DNA of 12,420 bases from Baffinella frigidus (GCA_026770585.1 MU646743.1:28342-40761); one strand, 5' to 3'; shown: positions 1 to 5,661, counted from the stretch's first letter. Made by a program: numbers and translations. Notes: a model not told the origin generated them from the letters alone.

Positions 1-250
1 ATCCTAAAATCCTAAAAACCTAAAAAAAAAAAAAACCTAAACCCTAACCCCCTCAACCCCATACCCCAAACCCTAAACCCGAAACCCTCAACAGTTGATA
101 CGATCGGGGCTGGCATCGCCCGTGCACCTCTCCCCCCCCCGCCTCGCCCCCTAAACCCTAAACTGTTAATACGACCCTAAACAGTTAATAAACCCGAAAC
201 AGTTAAACAGTTAATGCAGCCTCAACCCTAAACCCGAAACCTTCAACCCG
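1..250. repeat. Degenerate telomere-like (CCCTAAA) tract, left edge
   Basis: C-rich heptamers of the CCCTAAA/CCCGAAA/CCCTCAA type recur here, opening with an A-rich stretch (about 22-35) and interrupted by the first copy of the subtelomeric unit near 91-150. The C-rich strand reads left to right, the orientation expected if a chromosome end lies to the left. The repeats are too degenerate to be the active telomere itself. Confidence 0.8.
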
Positions 251-364
251 AAACAGTTGATACGATCGGGGCTGGCATCACCCGTGCATCTCTCACCCCC
301 AGCGTCGCCCCGAACACGAATGAAACAACAACAGGTTTCCTCCCCAAACTTCTCCAAAGTTCCA

Positions 365-404
365 AAAATGACAGATTTGTACCGCAGCCACAGCATGTCG
401 ACTT
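365..404 (+). repeat. 40-bp hairpin element, copy 1 (diverged)
   Basis: This copy runs from a degenerate AAGTTGAC-like end (AAAATGAC) to GTCGACTT and is exactly 40 bp. The centre GATTTGTACCGCAGCC matches the better-preserved copies at 543-582 and 1146-1185. Confidence 0.65.
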
Positions 405-542
405 AAGAATAGTCGCCTATCGCATGTCAACTTAAGAATGGTCCCTATCGCCTCACCCGTGCACCTCTCCCCCCCCCGCGTAGTCCCGATCACGAGCGAG
501 GCAACTACAGGTTCTCTCTTCCCAAACTTCTCCAAAGTTCAA

Positions 543-582
543 AAGTTGACGGATTTGTACCGTAGCCCCAGCATGTCGACTT
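543..582 (+). repeat. 40-bp hairpin element, copy 2
   Basis: Begins AAGTTGACGGATTTGTACC and ends GTCGACTT. The 8-bp ends are inverted repeats with one mismatch. It lies inside the subtelomeric unit. Confidence 0.75.
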
Positions 583-803
583 AAGAATAGTCGTCTATCG
601 CATGTCAACTTAAGAATAGTCGCATGTCGCATGTCAGCTTAAGAATGGTCGCCTATCGCATCACCCGTGCACCTTTCACCCCCCACATCCTCCCGATCAC
701 GAGCGAGGCAACTACAGGTTACTCACCTCAACCTCAAACCGGGTATGTATAATGCAAGCAGAGATTATACAACTACATGTATATCTCTGGTCGGATGCAC
801 GCC

Positions 804-825
804 CGCGAAAGTGGCCACTTTCGCG
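804..825. repeat. Perfect 22-bp palindrome
   Basis: The half-site CGCGAAAGTGG is followed directly by its exact reverse complement, with no loop. GCGAAAGTGG then repeats once more immediately downstream. No function can be assigned. Confidence 0.85.
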
Positions 826-994
826 AAAGTGGCGAGTGTGAGCGCACACTGTACATCTCTCGAGGACTGTACTCGTCAAGACACCTTTTTCAGTGCCAGG
901 CCCACCAATCCTTCTGGAAGGACATGCACCGCCCGGTTTGAGTGCCTAACAGCCGCGGGACTGGTCACCGACTTCAAGCAGGGCTCACCGAACG

Positions 995-1013
995 TCGGTG
1001 GCTAAGCCACCGA
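995..1013. repeat. 19-bp hairpin, one-base centre
   Basis: TCGGTGGCT and AGCCACCGA are perfect inverted arms separated by a single A. No run of T follows directly and no gene ends here, so I do not call it a terminator. Confidence 0.7.
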
Positions 1014-1041
1014 TTTCCCCTTCGTAGCCCGCTGTGTGGAC

Positions 1042-1099
1042 GACTGAGACAGAGCTAGGAGTGGACTCCACGCAGGGGACTCCTAGCTCTGTCTCAGTC
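1042..1099. repeat. Foldback with 21-bp perfect arms
   Basis: The arms at 1042-1062 and 1079-1099 are perfect reverse complements separated by a 16-base loop. The right arm contains CCTAGCTCTGTCTCAGTC. A closely related phrase, CTAGCTCTGCCTGAG, forms the arms of the foldback at 8053-8185. The 85-bp hairpin element begins two bases after the right arm. Confidence 0.9.
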
Positions 1100-1100
1100 T

Positions 1101-1185
1101 ATTTGGTCGCACCAATTTGGTGAGACCACGCTCGTTTCCGCTCCAAAGTTGACGGGTTTGTACCGTAGCCCCAGCATGTCAACTT
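1101..1185 (+). repeat. 85-bp two-hairpin element, copy A
   Basis: It starts with a near-palindrome (TTGGTCGCACCAATTTGG then TGAGACCA), passes through a short CGCTC-containing linker, and ends with the 40-bp hairpin (AAGTTGAC at 1146-1153, GTCAACTT at 1178-1185, perfect inverted ends). Copy B at 2906-2990 is the reverse complement, also 85 bp, with few differences. Confidence 0.85.
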
Positions 1186-1276
1186 AAGAAGAGTCGCCTA
1201 TCGCCTCACCCGTGCATCCCCTCCACCCCGCGTCACCCCCGACACGAGCCAGACAAGAACAGGTTACCGACTCCGC
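1186..1276 (+). repeat. Partial subtelomeric unit
   Basis: Contains AAGAAGAGTCGCCTATCGCC, CACCCGTGCATCCCC and a CACGAGCCAGACAAG segment ending ACAGGTTACCGACTCC, in the same order as the units at 281-730. The last phrase recurs at 1459-1484, directly before the telomere tract held in an inverted repeat. Confidence 0.7.
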
Positions 1277-1486
1277 TAAACCCTCTCGGCATTTGAGCCA
1301 TTCCTGGGCGCAATAATGTTTTACATGTACCACGAAACGCGTTCAGCGCGAAACGTTGCGTTTGAGATTCGCGCGTGTGACCTGGCGTGGAGGGGCGGGT
1401 CAATCCCAGTACTGGAATTGGAGCCATTCAACCGATTGTCAGGGATTTTGACAAGGGCCAGACAAGCACAGGTTACCGACTCCCCT
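1277..1486. other. Unassigned spacer
   Basis: No gene recognised. The stretch 1318-1390 contains GCGCGAAACG, CGCGCGTGTGACC and GACCTGGCGTGG. A similar order of motifs (TAGCGCGAACGAG, GTGTGTG, AACCTGGCGTGG) occurs at about 11157-11203, just before another telomere-like tract, so these may be two diverged copies of one subtelomeric segment. Confidence 0.4.
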
Positions 1487-1598
1487 TAATCAACCCTTTT
1501 ACGGAGATCAAGACTTTACACCCTAAACCCTAAACCCTAAACCCTAAACCCTAAACCCTGAACCCTAAACCCCTTGATCTCCGTAAAAGGGTTGATCA
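1487..1598. repeat. Interstitial telomere tract inside a 24-bp inverted repeat
   Basis: Seven telomere heptamers (five perfect CCCTAAA, one CCCTGAA, one CCCTAAA; 1521-1569) lie between perfect inverted arms at 1489-1512 and 1573-1596. One mismatch and two further matching bases extend the arms to 26 bp. The arms contain TCAACCCTTTTACGGAGATC. The tract is cleaner than the surrounding degenerate arrays. Confidence 0.9.
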
Positions 1599-1639
1599 AT
1601 TGCTTTTGCGGTAACTAAATTTACCATGTGCCCCGTTGG

Positions 1640-1880
1640 GGTTCAGAGTTCAGGGTTCAGGGTTGAGGGTTTACCTGGCGTTTAGGGTTTACCCGGTTTA
1701 GGGTTGGCCCGGTTCTGTTCAGGGTTCAGGGTTTAGGGTTTCGGGGTTTGGGGTTTAGGGTTTAGGGGTTTGGTGTTTAGGGTTCAGGGTTTAGGGTTTA
1801 GGGGGTTGGTGTTTAGGGTTCAGGGTTTAGGGTTTAGTGGGTTGGTGTTTAGTGTTTAGGGTTTAGGGTGTAGGGTTTAC
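1640..1880 (+). repeat. Interstitial G-rich telomere-like tract (TTTAGGG/TTCAGGG)
   Basis: Heptamers read TTTAGGG, TTCAGGG and TTTGGGG on the + strand, with 8-base variants such as TTTAGGGG. Regularly spaced GGG runs could form G-quadruplexes on this strand. ACCTGGCGT at about 1670 also occurs near 1379 and 11195. Confidence 0.85.
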
Positions 1881-1922
1881 CGGGCAGCCCATTCGCGCGT
1901 CAGACTACAGGTTGTGGACCTG

Positions 1923-2042
1923 AACCCGAAACCCCAAACCCTAAACCCTAAACCCCAAACCCAAAACCCAAAACTCCAAACCCAAACCCCAAACCCCTAA
2001 ACCCTAAATCCACAACACTCAACCCTAAACCCTAACCCTAAA
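1923..2042 (-). repeat. Interstitial C-rich telomere-like tract
   Basis: CCCTAAA, CCCCAAA and CCCAAAA variants follow the G-rich tract after about 45 bp. The order G-rich then C-rich is the head-to-head arrangement. The tract ends where non-repeat sequence begins at about 2043. Confidence 0.85.
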
Positions 2043-2115
2043 CACAGGAAGCGCAGATGCGGCGAGAAATCCATCTGCAGGTAGGGGGCCTGCAAGTGGG
2101 GGATGGTTACGGTAA

Positions 2116-2398
2116 CCCCCAAACCCCAAACCCCAAACCCCAAACCCCAAACCCCAAACCCCAAACCCTAAACCCCAAAACCCCAAACCCTAAACCCTAA
2201 ACCCCAAACCCTAAACCCCAAATCCCAAACCCTAAACCTTTAATCTGAACCCTCAACTCTAAAACCTAAACCCCTAAACCCCAAAACCCCAAAACCCAAA
2301 ACTCAAAACCCAAAACCCAAATCCCAAAACCCAAAACCCACACCCAAAACCCAAAACCCAAAACCCAAAACCCAAAACCCAAATCCTAACCACTAAGC
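2116..2398 (-). repeat. C-rich tract: CCCCAAA block, then CCCTAAA and CCCAAAA variants
   Basis: 2117-2165 holds seven consecutive perfect CCCCAAA units, entered through the near-palindrome GGTTACGGTAACC (2105-2117). CCCTAAA/CCCCAAA mixtures follow to about 2280, then CCCAAAA-type repeats to about 2385. Reading frames here give FWVLGFG-like repeats and are not genes. Confidence 0.85.
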
Positions 2399-2441
2399 CC
2401 CGAACACAGCGAGCGGGTTCGGGACGGGCGTGAACACACCC

Positions 2442-2467
2442 GGGATGGGGGGGGCGCCCCCCATCCC
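2442..2467. repeat. 11-bp-arm GC hairpin
   Basis: GGGATGGGGGG (2442-2452) pairs perfectly with CCCCCCATCCC (2457-2467) across a 4-base loop. Confidence 0.8.
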
Positions 2468-2570
2468 CGGCCGATCCATCCGCCCCGCACACATCCAGGT
2501 CTGCATTAGGGGTCAGGTGTGCGGAAGGTTCTAGAAACATCCAGCACGTTCTAGAACGCTATCCGCGGTT
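2457..2570 (+). repeat. Duplicated block, compact copy
   Basis: Two segments of this block recur further on. 2457-2504 matches 2832-2879 with about three differences in 48 bp, and 2537-2570 (ACATCCAGCACGTTCTAGAA and onward to CCGCGGTT) matches about 3168-3200. The 32 bp between them here becomes about 288 bp in the second copy. Confidence 0.8.
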
Positions 2571-2573
2571 CAT

Positions 2574-2648
2574 GGGTAGAGTGGGGAACTGCGAATCTTC
2601 ACCCCAGATATAGATGGGGTATCCACGTCGGGGTTCCCCACTCTACCC
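2574..2648. repeat. Foldback with 16-bp perfect arms
   Basis: GGGTAGAGTGGGGAAC (2574-2589) pairs perfectly with 2633-2648. The 43-base interior contains a smaller inverted pair (ACCCCA and TGGGGT). It starts just downstream of the CCGCGGTT end of the duplicated block. Confidence 0.9.
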
Positions 2649-2759
2649 ACAAACCCGTACAGTCAGTTTATGTGGGCTCTAAGCCCCCCGTACAACATTA
2701 ACCATAACATCACGACATCCTGGGTGTTGCGGAGCGGGCTTCATCCGAGCGTTAAGGTC
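2649..2759. other. Unassigned spacer
   Basis: No gene, RNA or strong repeat recognised between the foldback and the 29-bp tandem duplication. Confidence 0.4.
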
Positions 2760-2811
2760 AGGTTATGGGGGCTAAGAGTCCCAGGATAAGGTTATGGGGG
2801 CTAAGAGTCCC
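2760..2811 (+). repeat. 29-bp tandem duplication
   Basis: The 23-bp phrase beginning AGGTTATGGGGGCTAAGAG occurs at 2760-2782 and again at 2789-2811, a 29-bp period. Confidence 0.9.
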
Positions 2812-2905
2812 GCAAATCAGTGACACTGTAACCCCCCATCCCCGGCCGCTCGATCCGCCCCGCGCACATCCAGGTCTGCCTAACTCGGGTTCGCGGACTA
2901 TACAT

Positions 2906-2990
2906 AAGTTGACATGCTGGGTGTGTGGTACGAATCCGTCAACTTTAGAGCGGGGAAGAGCCCGGGCTCGCCAAATTGGTGAGACCAAAT
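2906..2990 (-). repeat. 85-bp two-hairpin element, copy B
   Basis: Reverse complement of the element at 1101-1185, same length. AAGTTGAC (2906-2913) and GTCAACTT (2938-2945) bound the 40-bp hairpin exactly. The linker contains the 12-bp palindrome GAGCCCGGGCTC (2958-2969), followed by CCAAATTGGTGAGACCAAAT, which is the other hairpin module. Confidence 0.85.
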
Positions 2991-3065
2991 CAACTAGAGA
3001 AGGTCCCAGTTCTGGGCCCCTTTATTAAGTCCCAAAGTCGACAAAAAGCTCAAATTCTCTTCACA

Positions 3066-3096
3066 AATCGGCCACTGTAAAGCAAAGTGGCCGATT
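3066..3096. repeat. 11-bp-arm hairpin
   Basis: AATCGGCCACT (3066-3076) and AGTGGCCGATT (3086-3096) are perfect inverted arms around a 9-base loop. Confidence 0.85.
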
Positions 3097-3146
3097 CGAT
3101 GGGCGCGCCCCCCCCTTCCCGCCCCCCTACCATAGTAGCCCAACAT

Positions 3147-3186
3147 GCATCCAGCACGTTCCAGAAGCATCCAGCACGTTCCAGAA
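3147..3186 (+). repeat. 20-bp perfect tandem duplication
   Basis: GCATCCAGCACGTTCCAGAA occurs twice in direct tandem. The second copy runs on into CGCTATCCGCGGTT, the end shared with the block at 2537-2570. Confidence 0.9.
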
Positions 3187-3258
3187 CGCTATCCGCGGTT
3201 AATGGGGGCACTACACCCGCGTGACCACCGCGTGACCACACCCCAACCCCCAAATCAG

Positions 3259-3399
3259 GGCCCAATGGACGCACCCCCCCGCATGGGGGTGCCCTTCTCA
3301 ATGCCGTTCGGGGGCGCCGGGCAGCCGATCATTCCGAATATCGGTCCTGTCATGCAAGGGCCTGTCATGCAGCCGATCATGTCGCAAAGTATGCAGCAG
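3259..3399 (+). pseudogene. Exon-like fragment, Pro/Met/Gln-rich, product unknown
   Basis: The + strand frame through this region reads like protein, unlike its surroundings: GPMDAPPRMGVPFSMPFGG, then QPIIPNIGPVMQGPVMQPIM, then SQSMQQ. It is preceded by AAATCAG, which resembles a 3' splice site, and followed by CAG/GTTCGC, which resembles a 5' splice site. The span between them is 141 bases (47 codons, phase 0 at both ends). The composition suits a disordered region of a regulatory or RNA-associated protein, but no family can be named. No neighbouring exon was found, and the last 21 bases recur twice nearby (3537-3557; 4296-4316, where a stop codon has arisen). I infer a captured or relic exon. 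The open frame itself extends from 3145 to 3468, but the parts outside 3259-3399 look like repeat read-through. Confidence 0.4.
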
Positions 3400-3536
3400 G
3401 TTCGCGCCCCACACTCTACCCTTGAAACAAGTAGCAGTTTTTGGCAACGGAGGCTACTACGCTGTTGAGGCATGCTAGTGATAGTGAGGCATGTGTGTAG
3501 TAATTTCTGTTGGTCAGAAAAGGGAGCTAACCTAGC

Positions 3537-3557
3537 ATGTCGCAGAGTATGCAGCAG
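3537..3557 (+). pseudogene. Second copy of the MSQSMQQ coding end
   Basis: Codes MSQSMQQ and is again followed by GT, as in the exon-like fragment at 3259-3399. It is preceded by GGTCAGAAAAGGGAG, which resembles sequence downstream of the third copy (about 4338-4350). Directly downstream the CCCTGAA array starts. Confidence 0.5.
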
Positions 3558-3562
3558 GTGCC

Positions 3563-3686
3563 AAACCCTGAACCCTGAACCCTGAACCCTGAAGTCTGAA
3601 CCCTACGCCCTGAACCCTGAACCCTGAACCCTACACCCCAAACCCTGAATCTTGAACCCTGGACCCTGAACCCTGAATCCTGAACC

Positions 3687-3753
<67 letters not shown>

Positions 3754-3777
3754 ACCCTGAACCCTAACCCTAACCCA
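3563..3777 (-). repeat. CCCTGAA/CCCTCAA telomere-variant array
   Basis: CCCTGAA heptamers with scattered variants lead into a run of about ten CCCTCAA units (about 3684-3757), then CCCTAACCCTAACCC near the end. The local homogeneity of each variant suggests spread by slippage or gene conversion rather than fresh telomerase synthesis. Confidence 0.9.
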
Positions 3778-3809
3778 TTCACATCGGTCTCCCCTGTCCT
3801 CTCCCCTCC

Positions 3810-3829
3810 GCACCGTGCACGCCTAGGTT
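3810..3829 (+). repeat. Array-boundary motif, copy 1
   Basis: The 20-mer, consensus GCACYGTGCRAGCCTAGGTT, lies exactly at the left edge of the GGGTTCAG array. This copy has C in place of the consensus R. Further copies are at 4004-4023 and 4026-4045. Confidence 0.75.
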
Positions 3830-4066
3830 CAGGGTTCAGGGTCCAGGGTCCAGGGTTCAGGGTCCAGGGTTCAGGGTTCAGGGTCCAGGGTTCAGGATCC
3901 AGGGTTCAGGGTCCAGGGTTCAGGGTCCAGGGTTCAGGGTTCAGGGTTCAGGTTCCAGGGTCCAGGGTTCAGGGTTGAGGGTTCTGGGTTGAGGCGCCAG
4001 AGAGCACCGTGCAAGCCTAGGTTTAGCACTGTGCGAGCCTAGGTTCAGGGTCCAGGGTTCAGGGCT
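3826..4066 (+). repeat. GGGTTCAG/GGGTCCAG telomere-variant array
   Basis: TTCAGGG and TCCAGGG heptamers alternate irregularly. The evenly spaced GGG runs could form G-quadruplexes. The array is the inverse orientation of 3563-3777 and is split near 3991-4045 by two copies of the boundary motif. Confidence 0.9.
4004..4045 (+). repeat. Array-boundary motif, copies 2 and 3
   Basis: Copies at 4004-4023 and 4026-4045 are separated by two bases. The second is followed at once by GGGTTCAG-type repeat. Copy 2 is preceded by CGCCAGAGAGC, and a similar CCCAGAGAGCGG occurs at 4079-4090. Confidence 0.75.
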
Positions 4067-4139
4067 GGGGGTGTAGGCCCCAGAGAGCGGTTGATGCTTT
4101 CGCACAGAAAAGCCTGCCATGCAACCTATCTAATCCCAG

Positions 4140-4283
4140 ACAATGTATTTAAAGGGGGGGGGGTCTAAAGTCAATTCCCCCATAAAACCGTCAATGTATT
4201 CTTTACTATTACTAATTAAAATATCAAGTCGACGGTTTTGTGGGGGAGTTGACTTGAGAGAAACCCTTTTTAAGTGCATTGTA
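4140..4283. mobile_element. Foldback element, arms about 53 bp
   Basis: The inner arms are nearly exact: 4168-4192 (AAGTCAATTCCCCCATAAAA onward) against 4231-4255, two mismatches in 25. Pairing continues outward with gaps through TTTAAAG/CTTTTTAAG to ACAATGTA on the left and GCATTGT on the right. The loop is AT-rich (4193-4230). There is no coding capacity, so this is either a non-autonomous foldback element or a chance-preserved inverted duplication. No clear target duplication was seen. Confidence 0.6.
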
Positions 4284-4295
4284 TGAGATGATGTC

Positions 4296-4316
4296 ATGTC
4301 GCGAACTATGCAGTAG
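4296..4316 (+). pseudogene. Decayed third copy of the MSQSMQQ segment
   Basis: Similar to 3379-3399, but the final glutamine codon is TAG and two residues differ. Similarity carries on into CGCGCCCCACACTC, as in copy 1. It sits next to the right arm of the foldback element. Confidence 0.5.
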
Positions 4317-4515
4317 GTCCGCGCCCCACACTCCAGGCCAGAAAAGGGTCTATTTCACAACTAGGAGTCCTTTACAAGTCCATCATTGTGTAGTAATGTT
4401 CATGCACATATCTGGGTTTGGTCACGTGCCAGAAGTTTTTGCAGGCGTGTTCGTCACCCTAAACGCTAACCACACAGCGGACTTCGAAGGGATTTTGAAT
4501 AACCCATCAGCCATC
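4317..4515. other. Unassigned stretch, possible relic coding
   Basis: A + strand frame ends at 4536 and, through about 4420-4510, reads GHVPEVFAGVFVTLNANHT and on, which is protein-like. The opposite strand over the same bases also reads plausibly (MADGLFKIPSKSAVWLAF), so neither can be trusted. No domain recognised. Confidence 0.3.
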
Positions 4516-4581
4516 AGACCTAGGACCCTACGGTAGGCAACCCGTAGGAACATAGGGGGGCTCCTACGGATAATGTAACGG
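4516..4581 (+). repeat. 66-bp repeat, inverted partner at 7824-7889
   Basis: Begins AGACCTAGGACCCTACGGTA. The reverse complement of 7824-7889 aligns without gaps over 66 bp with about ten differences. The first 20 bases also resemble the core of the 122-bp transposon (CCTAGGACCCTACAGTAGGC). Confidence 0.75.
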
Positions 4582-4740
4582 AAACTCGGGCTCTCAGCGC
4601 CCGAAAATGGAAACTCGAGGAGCCTGACGCTGTGGTGTTTGGCAGGCGTACTTTCGGAACCCTTCCCAGGAAATGTAGGGGGGGGGGGTGAGAGTTCGCC
4701 CTCGTGCAAATGTATGGGGGGGGGTGAGAGCTGCGCTGAA
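4582..4740. other. Unassigned spacer with G runs
   Basis: No gene recognised. Two poly-G runs (about 4677-4688 and 4716-4723) are each followed by GTGAGAG, and the second leads into the purine-rich microsatellite. Confidence 0.4.
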
Positions 4741-4874
4741 TGGCGGAGAGGAGAGGAGATAGGTGAGAGAGGTGAGAGAGGAGAGAGGAGTGGAGAGAGA
4801 GAGGGGAGAGAGAGGAGAGGTGAGAGGTGGGAGATGTGAGAAGAGAGGTAGAGGAGAGAGAGGAGAGAGAGGAG

Positions 4875-4909
<35 letters not shown>

Positions 4910-5065
4910 GAGAGAGGAGAGAGAGGAGAGAGAGAGCGCGCGAGAGAGAGAGAGCGCTCCTCTCTCTCCTCTCTCTCTCTTCTCACAGAAGAGGGCTGGG
5001 AGGAGAACAGCTCCAATAGTACCAGGAGTGAGAGGAGAGAGGAGAGAGCGTAGGAGAGAGAGGAC
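4741..5065 (+). repeat. GA-rich microsatellite with strand switch
   Basis: Purine-rich GAGAGG/GAGA repeats fill the + strand to about 4955. At AGAGCGCTCC the strand switches to CT-rich up to about 4985, then back to GA-rich at about 5028-5062. The switch can fold as an imperfect hairpin. The reading frames (Arg/Glu on one strand, Ser/Leu on the other) are low-complexity and not genes. GTAGGAGAGAGAGGACCCC at its end resembles GTAGGAGAAAGGACCCCAAA at 5213-5232, just past the next element. Confidence 0.9.
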
Positions 5066-5093
5066 CCCAAAGCTAGCGGGAGGGGGGGGGGGG

Positions 5094-5215
5094 TACAGGG
5101 GTACCTCGCTCATAAGAAACCGCCCCTTCCCTAGGACCAACGTAGGGCCCTAGGCATAGGCCTACTGTAGGGTCCTAGGGGGGGGGCAGTTTCTTATGAG
5201 CGAGGTACCCCTGTA
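5094..5215 (-). mobile_element. 122-bp MITE, copy 1
   Basis: The termini are TACAGGGGTACCTCGCTCAT at the left and its reverse complement at the right, with inverted repeats of about 35 bp. The interior (CCTAGGACC to GGTCCTAGG) is itself a second inverted repeat, so the whole element can fold into one long hairpin. The outer TA on each side may be a TA target duplication around a 118-bp CAGGGG...CCCCTG element. No coding capacity. The core is in the opposite orientation to copies 2 and 3. Confidence 0.85.
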
Positions 5216-5272
5216 GGAGAAAGGACCCCAAATATGATGAGCCTGATGACGGCGGTTCCGGCGAAAGGCTCA

Positions 5273-5394
5273 TGCAGGGGTACCTCGCTCATAAGAAAAC
5301 AACCAACCCTAGGAACCTACAGTAGGCCTGTGCCCAGGGCCCTATGGAGGTCCTAGGGGGGGGTGCAGTTTCTTGTGAGCGAGGTACCCCTGTA
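5273..5394 (+). mobile_element. 122-bp MITE, copy 2
   Basis: Same length and terminal inverted repeats as copy 1. The left TA has become TG. The core reads CCTAGGAACCTACAGTAGGC. It is separated by 57 bp from copy 1. Those 57 bp contain a 6-bp stem (TGAGCC/GGCTCA) enclosing TGATGA and GAAA. Confidence 0.85.
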
Positions 5395-5458
5395 ACGACC
5401 CCCCTGCCCCTGCCCCCGCTGGGGAGGGGTGGGGGGGCAAGTTCTGACCGGGGGTCGT
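5395..5458. repeat. G-rich hairpin next to MITE copy 2
   Basis: ACGACCCCC (5395-5403) pairs with GGGGGTCGT (5450-5458). Inside, C-rich and G-rich halves (GGGGAGGGGTGGGGGGG) pair imperfectly. The G-rich half could form a quadruplex. Confidence 0.6.
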
Positions 5459-5520
5459 GGCAGTGGCCCGACAGGGGGGGGGGTAGATATTCAGAGGGAA
5501 GGGGTGCATGTAGAGAGACG

Positions 5521-5636
5521 TGGCCCCAGAAATTACAGGGGAACAACACACACAGCGCCCGCCCACAAAATTTTCTTTTGGCCCCGGAAATTACAGGGGG
5601 ACAACAAACACAGCGCCTGCCCAAAAACTTGCATGC
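5521..5636 (+). repeat. 58-bp tandem duplication
   Basis: Units start at 5521 and 5579 with TGGCCCCRGAAATTACAGGG and end near GCGCCYGCCCA. Each carries TACAGGGG, the terminal octamer of the 122-bp transposon. The pair is bracketed by GTGCATGTA...ACGTGG on the left (5503-5522) and GTGCATGTACAGGGGTACGT on the right (from about 5654). Confidence 0.85.
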
Positions 5637-5661
5637 CCCACCACGACGAAAGGTGTGCATG

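Larger units (their letters stand above)
91..740. repeat. Subtelomeric unit, 160-210 bp, partial tandem array
   Basis: The phrase CCCGTGCACCTCTC (and close variants) starts at 119, 281, 456 and 664, giving spacings of 162, 175 and 208 bp. Each of the middle units continues through a CACGAGCGAGGCAAC-type segment, then CCAAACTTCTCCAAAG, then a 40-bp hairpin, then two or three short copies of GCATGTCRACTTAAGAATRG. The 208-bp unit is longer because one of those short copies is duplicated (around 623-650). The unit starting at 664 is cut off near 740 where other sequence begins. Another partial copy lies at 1141-1276. Confidence 0.8.
741..1041. other. Unassigned stretch with several small palindromes
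   Basis: No recognisable gene. A + strand reading frame crosses 667-1005, but its product is cysteine- and threonine-rich without a domain I know, and its first part lies in the subtelomeric repeat, so I do not call it. The stretch holds a 7-bp inverted repeat (GTATAAT at 747-753 with ATTATAC at 764-770) and two stronger palindromes listed separately. Confidence 0.5.
2832..3200 (+). repeat. Duplicated block, interrupted copy
   Basis: Carries the same two end segments as 2457-2570 (2832-2879 and about 3168-3200) but with about 288 bp between them instead of 32. The extra sequence includes the 85-bp element (2906-2990), a hairpin (3066-3096) and a local 20-bp duplication (3147-3186). This fits insertion of foldback elements after the block was duplicated. 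Confidence 0.7.

Noticed and set aside
1-250. Active chromosome end at the left edge
   Set aside because: Repeats are too degenerate and interrupted; the orientation only suggests that an end may lie to the left.
667-1005. 112-codon + strand frame
   Set aside because: It begins in the subtelomeric unit and crosses palindromes; no recognisable protein features beyond an open frame.
2274-2540. Minus-strand frame with FWVLGFG repeats
   Set aside because: It is a translation of CCCAAAA telomere-like repeats.
4520-5153. Long open frames on both strands (up to 206 codons) through the GA/CT-rich tract
   Set aside because: They are simple-sequence read-through (Ser/Leu or Arg/Glu repeats), and their ends lie in the 122-bp transposon, giving peptides such as RGTSLIRN that belong to the element rather than to a gene.
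5235-5274. Possible hammerhead-like ribozyme: CTGATGA and GAAA flanked by TGAGCC/GGCTCA
   Set aside because: The segment between CTGATGA and GAAA does not form the required stem II, and the flanking pair would join positions that are not paired in a hammerhead. Better described as a simple 6-bp stem.
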